Source: Pseudomonadota bacterium
GTDB taxonomy: Bacteria > Pseudomonadota > Gammaproteobacteria > Burkholderiales > Burkholderiaceae_B
Assembly: GCA_023387815.1 (NCBI GenBank)
Contig: JAEWHK010000018.1
Location: forward strand, 78,817 to 142,816
Length of the DNA stretch: 64,000 nt
Reading direction: 5' to 3'
Positions within the stretch are counted from its first letter, which is position 1, and each line of letters opens with the position of its first letter. Both the position numbers and the translations under genes were made by a program. A model generated the notes under the pieces. The model had not been told where the DNA came from. It did not search any database and saw only the letters and a program-made list of their open reading frames with translations. Shown piece after piece: positions 58,546 to 64,000 of the stretch.

Positions 58546-58660
58546 TCGGGACAATAAAAAGACAAAGGGGGAGGATGGTGTCTTTGGCATTGACACCTGC
58601 GTTATAGTAATGGATTAGTCCCGGAAAAACCATGTTCGTTCAACAGGAAAACATAAATTG

Positions 58661-61534
58661 ATGGATGCCATCCGCATTCGCGGTGCGCGAACGCATAATC
58701 TGAAGAATGTGTCGCTTGATCTGCCGCGGCACAAACTGGTGGTACTTACCGGTTTGTCCGGCTCGGGCAAGTCTTCGCTTGCTTTCGACACCCTGTATGC
58801 AGAAGGCCAGCGCCGTTATGTGGAAAGCCTGTCGGCCTACGCCCGGCAGTTCCTGCAACTGATGGACAAACCTGACGTTGACCTGATAGAAGGCCTGTCA
58901 CCGGCCATTTCCATTGAACAGAAGGCCGCCGGACACAATCCGCGCTCAACCGTGGGCACCATCACTGAAATCCACGATTATCTGCGCCTGCTGTTTGCGC
59001 GGGTAGGTACGCCCTACTGTCCGATACACGGAGAGCCGCTACAGGCTCAGTCTGTGGCACATATGGTGGACCATATTCTGGCCATGACCGCGGATACCCG
59101 TATTGCCATCCTGGCGCCGATTGCCCGGGAACGCAAGGGCAGTTACGAAGATGATTTTGCCCAGCTGCAGGCCCAGGGGTTTGTGCGCGTCCGTATTGAT
59201 GGGCAGATGACCGAGCTGGAACCGCCGCCTGTTCTGAACCGGAACGAAAAGCATTCTATTGATGTGGTCATCGACCGCCTGCGCGTTCGCGATGAGAGCA
59301 AGCAGCGTCTGGCCGAGAGCCTGGAAACCGCGCTCAAGCTGGCCGACGGCCGTGTGCTGGTCCTGAATATGGATACCAACCAGGAGCAACCCTTTTCTAT
59401 CCGCTATGCCTGTCCGGTATGTAATCATGCGCTGGCGGAACTGGAACCACGCCTTTTCAGTTTCAATAATCCGGTAGGGGCCTGCCCCACCTGTGATGGG
59501 CTTGGCCATACCTGGTTCTTCGATCCGAAACGCGTGGTGGCCTTTCCGACCCTGAGCCTGTCCAGCGGCGCGATCAAGGGCTGGGACAAGCGCAATGCCT
59601 TTACCCATTCCCTGCTCACCAGTCTGGCGGCGCATTACGAATTCGATGTCGAGACGCCTTTTGAAGAGCTGCCCGCCCCCATTCAGAAAACCATTCTTTA
59701 TGGATCCGGCAAGGAAGAGATTTCCTTTCTGTACCTGAACGACAAAGGTCGCAGTTCGGTAAAAAAACATGCGTTTGAGGGGATTATTCCCAATCTGGAA
59801 CGGCGCTGGAAAGAAACGGATTCGAATACGGTTCGCGAAGAACTGGGCAAGTATCGCAGCCTGCAGGTCTGTCCTGATTGCGGTGGCTCGCGTCTGCGTG
59901 AAGATGCCCGCCATGTGCTGATCGGCAATGAGACGCGCGGCGGCGCTCGCGTGGGCCTGGCGATTTTTGAGGTGGAGGCAATGGCGCTGTCCGAGTGCCT
60001 GCACTGGTTTGAGAATCTGACGCTCACGGGCGCCAAGCAGGAAATCGCGGAACGCATTGTGCGGGAAATCCGCGCCCGGCTTGAGTTTCTGAACAATGTG
60101 GGTCTGAATTATCTGTCGCTGGATCGCAGTGCCGACACTATTTCCGGAGGCGAGGCGCAGCGTATCCGCCTGGCCAGCCAGATCGGTTCGGGTCTGACCG
60201 GCGTCATGTATGTGCTGGATGAACCCTCTATTGGCCTGCACCAGCGCGACAATGACCGGCTGATTCAGACCCTGGCGCATTTGCGGGATCTGGGCAATAG
60301 CGTGATTGTGGTTGAGCACGACGAGGATATGATTCGAGCCGCAGATTGGGTGGTGGATATGGGCCCCGGTGCGGGCGAGCATGGCGGCCAGATTATCGCT
60401 TCGGGAACCCCTCAGCAGATTGCCAGTGATGAGGCTTCATTGACGGGCGCCTATCTAAGCGGCCGGCGACGTATTCAGGCGCACAACCCGCGCAAACTGG
60501 ATGAGGATCAGAAATGGCTGGAAATTCACGGCTGTTCGGGAAATAACCTGAAAGGCGTGGACTTGCGGATTCCCGCTGGCAAACTGGTTTGTGTGACCGG
60601 TGTGTCAGGTTCGGGGAAATCCACGCTGATCAACGATACGCTGGCGACGCTGATGGCTCACGAGCTGCATCGCGCGCAAACGGAACCCGCTCCGTTCATC
60701 TCTGCCGAGGGTCTGGACCATTTTGACAAAATCATCAATGTGGACCAGAGCCCGATTGGCCGCACGCCACGCAGTAACCCCGCGACCTACACAGGTTTGT
60801 TCACTCCGATACGGGAACTGTTCGCCGGTACACCGGAAGCGCGCACGCGCGGCTATGATCCGGGGCGGTTCTCGTTCAATGTGAAGGGCGGTCGCTGCGA
60901 AAGCTGTCAGGGCGATGGCGTGATCAAGGTAGAGATGCATTTTCTGCCGGATATGTACGTTCCCTGCGATACCTGTCATGGCAAACGTTACAACCGCGAA
61001 ACCCTGGAAATCCGCTATCGCGGACGCACCATCAGTGATGTGCTGGATCTGACCGTGGAGCAGGCGCTGGAGTATTTCAGTGCCGTGCCTGTGATCAATC
61101 GCAAGCTGCAGACGCTGATGGATGTGGGCCTGAGCTATATTCGCCTGGGACAGTCAGCGACAACGCTTTCGGGCGGGGAGGCGCAGCGCATCAAGCTGTC
61201 ACTGGAGCTGTCCAAGCGCAGTACCGGCAAGACCATGTATATTCTGGACGAACCGACAACGGGTCTGCATTTTGCCGATATCGCGCTGCTGTTGAATGTG
61301 ATTAATCAGCTGGTGGATGCCGGCAATACCGTGGTGGTGATTGAACACAATCTGGACGTGATCAAAACCGCCGACTGGATTGTGGACATGGGTCCTGAAG
61401 GCGGCCAGGGTGGCGGACAGATTGTGGCGACCGGCACACCCGCCGATATTGCAGCCAACCCGAAAAGCCATACGGGTCGCTATCTGAAGCCGCTGCTGGC
61501 GCGCGAGGAAGGAAAGAAGGTAAGCAGCGCGTGA
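58661..61534 (+). CDS. uvrA: UvrABC excision nuclease subunit A
   Basis: DNA-damage recognition ATPase of 957 residues. It has two ABC modules: Walker A GLSGSGKSSL (about 32) and GVSGSGKSTL (about 646), signatures TISGGEAQRIRLASQIGSGL and TLSGGEAQRIKLSLELS, and Walker B MYVLDEPSIGLHQRD and MYILDEPTTGLHFAD. Zinc-binding cysteines are seen in CPVC...CPTC and CESCQGDG...CDTCHG. ATG 58661 is used; the in-frame TTG just before is not needed. It is divergent from the MFS gene with about 115 bases between; I saw no LexA-type CTG-N10-CAG box there. Confidence 0.96.
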   Translation: MDAIRIRGARTHNLKNVSLDLPRHKLVVLTGLSGSGKSSLAFDTLYAEGQRRYVESLSAYARQFLQLMDKPDVDLIEGLSPAISIEQKAAGHNPRSTVGTITEIHDYLRLLFARVGTPYCPIHGEPLQAQSVAHMVDHILAMTADTRIAILAPIARERKGSYEDDFAQLQAQGFVRVRIDGQMTELEPPPVLNRNEKHSIDVVIDRLRVRDESKQRLAESLETALKLADGRVLVLNMDTNQEQPFSIRYACPVCNHALAELEPRLFSFNNPVGACPTCDGLGHTWFFDPKRVVAFPTLSLSSGAIKGWDKRNAFTHSLLTSLAAHYEFDVETPFEELPAPIQKTILYGSGKEEISFLYLNDKGRSSVKKHAFEGIIPNLERRWKETDSNTVREELGKYRSLQVCPDCGGSRLREDARHVLIGNETRGGARVGLAIFEVEAMALSECLHWFENLTLTGAKQEIAERIVREIRARLEFLNNVGLNYLSLDRSADTISGGEAQRIRLASQIGSGLTGVMYVLDEPSIGLHQRDNDRLIQTLAHLRDLGNSVIVVEHDEDMIRAADWVVDMGPGAGEHGGQIIASGTPQQIASDEASLTGAYLSGRRRIQAHNPRKLDEDQKWLEIHGCSGNNLKGVDLRIPAGKLVCVTGVSGSGKSTLINDTLATLMAHELHRAQTEPAPFISAEGLDHFDKIINVDQSPIGRTPRSNPATYTGLFTPIRELFAGTPEARTRGYDPGRFSFNVKGGRCESCQGDGVIKVEMHFLPDMYVPCDTCHGKRYNRETLEIRYRGRTISDVLDLTVEQALEYFSAVPVINRKLQTLMDVGLSYIRLGQSATTLSGGEAQRIKLSLELSKRSTGKTMYILDEPTTGLHFADIALLLNVINQLVDAGNTVVVIEHNLDVIKTADWIVDMGPEGGQGGGQIVATGTPADIAANPKSHTGRYLKPLLAREEGKKVSSA

Positions 61535-61694
61535 GCTGGGTCGGGCGAGGCCGGTTTATTCGTTTTACTCTGCTAGCTGCCGTCAGTTTTGCGATCTGTG
61601 ATGTGAGCCGTAAACCAGGCAGCCTGCATTACGTAAGCGCTGTTTGCAGTGGGCATTAAGCCCCAAGCACCACGCACCGAACATCGAGCATTGT

Positions 61695-61721
61695 GCGGCC
61701 TGATTCCAGGCCGCTTTGTTT
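61695..61721 (+). terminator. Terminator after uvrA
   Basis: Stem GCGGCCTG (61695-61702) / CAGGCCGC (61707-61714) with loop ATTC, followed by TTTGTTT. It lies between convergent uvrA and the acyl-CoA synthetase gene, 160 bases after uvrA. Confidence 0.8.
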
Positions 61722-63451
61722 CACTCTGACTGATTCTTTTCCACAAATTTGCGCAGCTCCTTGCGGATGATTTTACCTGTGGTGGTCATGGGCAATTCAT
61801 TGACAAAGTAGATGCGCCGCGGGTATTCGTGGGCGGCGACCCGCGTTTTAACGTGTTCCTGAATCTCTTTTTTCAGCGCCTCTGACGGTTCGGCATCTTC
61901 ATTCAAAATCACAAATGCGGTTACGGCCTCGGTACGTTCATCATCGGGCAGGCCCACCACGGCAACCATGCTGACGCAGGGATGGCCCAGGATGCAGTCT
62001 TCGATTGGGCCCGGTCCGATTCGATAGCCTGCACTGGTAATCACATCATCGTTACGACCCACGAAGCGGAAGAAGCCGTCTTCATCGCGCACGCCCATGT
62101 CGCCGGTTACCAGAAACTCACCCGCAAATTTTTCCTGCGTCGCCTGGGGGTTGTTCCAATAACCCAGGAACATAACAGGGTCGGGTTTTCTGACGCCAAT
62201 ATTGCCTTCTGTACCATCGGGCAAAATCTGCCCTTTGTCATCAACAATCTGTACGTCATGGCCTGGCGCTGCTTTGCCCATGCTGCCAATTTTGGGTTCG
62301 AAAAGATCTGCGCATGAAGACACCAGCATATTGCATTCGGTCTGACCATAGAATTCGTTGATGGTGATGTCCAGATTGCGGCGCCCCCAGTCGATCAGTT
62401 CAAGCCCCAGACTCTCGCCACCACTAGCAATGGAGCGCAGCGCCAGCGGCCAGCGATCACGCGGGTTTTCCAGTCGTCGCAGCATCTTGAGCGCCGTGGG
62501 CGGCAGAAAGGTATGCGTGACCTGATGCCGGGACATCAAATCAAAGGCCGCTTCTGCTGTGAATTTTGAGAAGCGGCAGGCGAGCACCGGAATACCATGG
62601 TGCAGGGACGGCATCAGCACATCCAGCAGGCCGCCGATCCATGCCCAGTCCGCCGGCGTCCACATCAGCCGCGCATTCTCCGGAAAGAAATTATGGGATA
62701 TTTCCACGCCCGGCAGATGTCCCAGCAGGACGCGATGGGCGTGCAAGGCCCCTTTTGGCTTACCCGTGGTTCCCGAGGTATAGATGATGACGGCCGGATC
62801 ATCGGCCAGCGTTTTCACAGACTCGAACTGTGCGGATTGCGACTGCAGCGACGGCCAGAAGGCGAGCGTTGTGTGGGCGTTTTCCGTGGATTTGGCGTCC
62901 TCTGCGCTTTTGGCGTCAGATGCCCCGGCGCCATTCGCAGCGGCTGCATCCCTATTACGGTTGTGATCTGTGCTCTCGGTTGCATCAATATCGACCACCA
63001 CTTTAAGTTCCGGCAGCGGCTCTGTGATGGTGCCCAATTTTGCCACGCCTTCTGTATTGGTCACCAGTGCCTTTGCGCCTGAGTTTGAGAGGCGATAGGC
63101 CAGCGCGTCGGACCCGAAAAGCGAAAACAGGGGGATGGCAATCAGACCCAGCTTGTAGCAGGCGATATGGGCAATGGCGGTTTCCACACCCTGCGCCAGC
63201 AGAATGCCCACGCGGTCTCCTTGCTTAACGCCGGCCTGCTGCAGCACGTGTGCAAACTGATTGGAGTAGGTTTTCAGGTCATCGAAGCTGTATTGACGAA
63301 TATCTGTGGGCGATTTTTCCTGAATAATGGCAATACGGCCCGAGCCGTCAGCCCATTTATCACAGACGTCAACGCCGATATTGTAGTACTGCGGAATGTC
63401 CCAGTGGGTAGCCGATACGGTGTCGGCATAGGTAGCATGGCGTGTTAGCAA
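61721..63451 (-). CDS. Acyl-CoA synthetase (AMP-forming, medium-chain/acetyl type)
   Basis: Protein of about 576 residues of the ANL superfamily. Motifs are P-loop VIIYTSGTTGKPKGA (about 220), NEFYGQTECNML, the hinge region GDMGVRDEDGFFRFVGRNDDVITSAGYRIGP and the catalytic lysine in TTTGKIIRKELRKF. It activates a carboxylic acid to its CoA ester; the GQTE form suits medium-chain or aromatic substrates. A TTG start at 63451 is chosen for its AAAGGAG site 7 bases upstream; no ATG fits. An Ala/Asp/Asn-rich insert (about 155-190) interrupts the N-terminal domain. Confidence 0.85.
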   Translation of the reverse strand: MLTRHATYADTVSATHWDIPQYYNIGVDVCDKWADGSGRIAIIQEKSPTDIRQYSFDDLKTYSNQFAHVLQQAGVKQGDRVGILLAQGVETAIAHIACYKLGLIAIPLFSLFGSDALAYRLSNSGAKALVTNTEGVAKLGTITEPLPELKVVVDIDATESTDHNRNRDAAAANGAGASDAKSAEDAKSTENAHTTLAFWPSLQSQSAQFESVKTLADDPAVIIYTSGTTGKPKGALHAHRVLLGHLPGVEISHNFFPENARLMWTPADWAWIGGLLDVLMPSLHHGIPVLACRFSKFTAEAAFDLMSRHQVTHTFLPPTALKMLRRLENPRDRWPLALRSIASGGESLGLELIDWGRRNLDITINEFYGQTECNMLVSSCADLFEPKIGSMGKAAPGHDVQIVDDKGQILPDGTEGNIGVRKPDPVMFLGYWNNPQATQEKFAGEFLVTGDMGVRDEDGFFRFVGRNDDVITSAGYRIGPGPIEDCILGHPCVSMVAVVGLPDDERTEAVTAFVILNEDAEPSEALKKEIQEHVKTRVAAHEYPRRIYFVNELPMTTTGKIIRKELRKFVEKNQSE

Positions 63452-63488
63452 GACAGGTCTCCTTTTTCTTATCAACTGCGTCGAAAGA

Positions 63489-63508
63489 CCCCGTTGTTCA
63501 GGGCGGGG
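63489..63508. other. Subterminal hairpin, probable IS200/IS605-type left end
   Basis: CCCCG, a 10-base loop, CGGGG, about 80 bases before the tnpB start. Short GC hairpins at the ends are what TnpA-type transposases recognise in this family. The exact element boundary and its target tetranucleotide cannot be fixed from one end. Confidence 0.45.
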
Positions 63509-63589
63509 ATGTAAGACGCGAAATGCGCAGCATTTCTATATCCGTATGGCTTGCTTTTACACTTGAAACTGGATATAAATATAGTATAT

Positions 63590-64000
63590 ATGAAGCGACT
63601 CCAAGCATACAAATTTGAACTAATGCCCAATGGCCAGCAGCAGCGCCAGATGCGCCGCTTTGCTGGTTCATGTCGTTTCGTGTTTAACCGAGCCTTAGCT
63701 CAGCAAAAGACCTGGTATGAGGCTGATAAGTCTAATAAATTCAGCTACGTTAAACTGGCCAATTTACTGCCATCGTGGAAGAAAGAGCTTGCATGGTTGT
63801 TAGAAGCTCCTAGCCAGGCTTTGCAGCAAGCCATCAAAGATCTGGAAAAGGCGTACAAAAATTTCTTTGCCAGGCGATCTTCTTTTCCGCGGTTTAAAAA
63901 ACGCAGCGATGCCTCAGGATTTCGTTTCCCGCAGGGCTTTAAAATTGATGAAGGTAATGCCCGTATCTTTCTACCCAAACTAGGTTGGCTTAGATACCGT
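63590..64000 (+). mobile_element. tnpB: TnpB/OrfB-family gene of an IS200/IS605-type element (cut by window edge)
   Basis: 137 residues of a TnpB-family RNA-guided nuclease gene. The N terminus is typical: RLQAYKFELMPNGQQQRQMRRFAGSCRFVFNRALAQQKTWYE, then APSQALQQAIKDLEKAYKNFFARRSSFPRFKKR and GFRFPQGFKI. The RuvC and zinc-finger parts, and the 3' omegaRNA/right end, lie outside the window. No tnpA is seen upstream, so it is probably a tnpB-only (IS1341-like) element. It lies 138 bases from the divergent acyl-CoA synthetase start. Confidence 0.9.

Noticed and set aside
58546..58660. LexA (SOS) box for uvrA
   Set aside because: No CTG-N10-CAG type sequence could be found in the uvrA/MFS gap.
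59039..60382. Minus-strand open frame of 447 codons inside uvrA
   Set aside because: It is a shadow of uvrA, whose ATPase motifs lie on the plus strand.

Overview
The window looks like chromosomal DNA of a betaproteobacterium, most likely an Alcaligenaceae member of moderate G+C such as Advenella or a relative. This is inferred from the gene content: a Bug-type tricarboxylate substrate-binding protein, full-length 5-oxoprolinase, the ssb / MFS / uvrA arrangement, and many ABC and TRAP uptake systems for amino-acid-like compounds. No rRNA, tRNA, phage or CRISPR was seen. The only clear mobile element is a TnpB (IS200/IS605 type) gene running off the right edge.

Layout. 1-6413 (minus) is one long operon: a polyamine-type ABC transporter (ATPase, two permeases, binding protein cut by the left edge) with a three-subunit FAD/2Fe-2S amine or opine dehydrogenase encoded between permease and binding protein. 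A divergent IclR regulator (6678-7496) faces it. 7518-10448 holds a PuuB-like oxidase and small genes (GyrI-like, YqaE/Pmp3, DUF924). 10854-13770 is an EmrAB-type efflux pair with a clear promoter. 13859-20253 is a LysR gene divergent from an amino-acid ABC operon that contains an argininosuccinate-lyase-like enzyme and two different ATPases. 20288-28306 (minus) is part of a type VI secretion cluster: tssA, tssB, tssC, hcp, tagJ, tssE, tssF and a DUF3540 gene. tssG, H, J, K, L, M and vgrG are not here.

28709-31572 is a TRAP transporter (dctPQM order), divergent from a 5-oxoprolinase / Bug protein / ThDP enzyme operon (32019-38303). 38409-42974 (minus) is a five-gene operon: a MetC-like PLP lyase, a cystine-type ABC transporter and a LysR regulator. 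43181-45480 is a MocR regulator divergent from an EamA exporter, with a perfect 10+10 bp palindrome between them. 45619-47146 is a YqjI/YqjH-like pair (His-rich PadR regulator plus siderophore-interacting reductase). Then come a TPR-like protein, Mn-type superoxide dismutase, a double-hotdog thioesterase, a PQQ-dependent membrane dehydrogenase under a promoter carrying two palindromes, an MFS transporter and periplasmic asparaginase.

55358-57237 is the oddest part. Downstream of ssb is an AT-rich array of three related two-helix membrane proteins of 71-82 residues. It arose with a duplication that also copied the ssb terminator and a now frameshifted piece of ssb. The window ends with an MFS gene, uvrA, an acyl-CoA synthetase with a TTG start, and the partial tnpB.

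The main theme is uptake and breakdown of nitrogenous organic acids and amines. Each system has its own transporter, enzyme and regulator.
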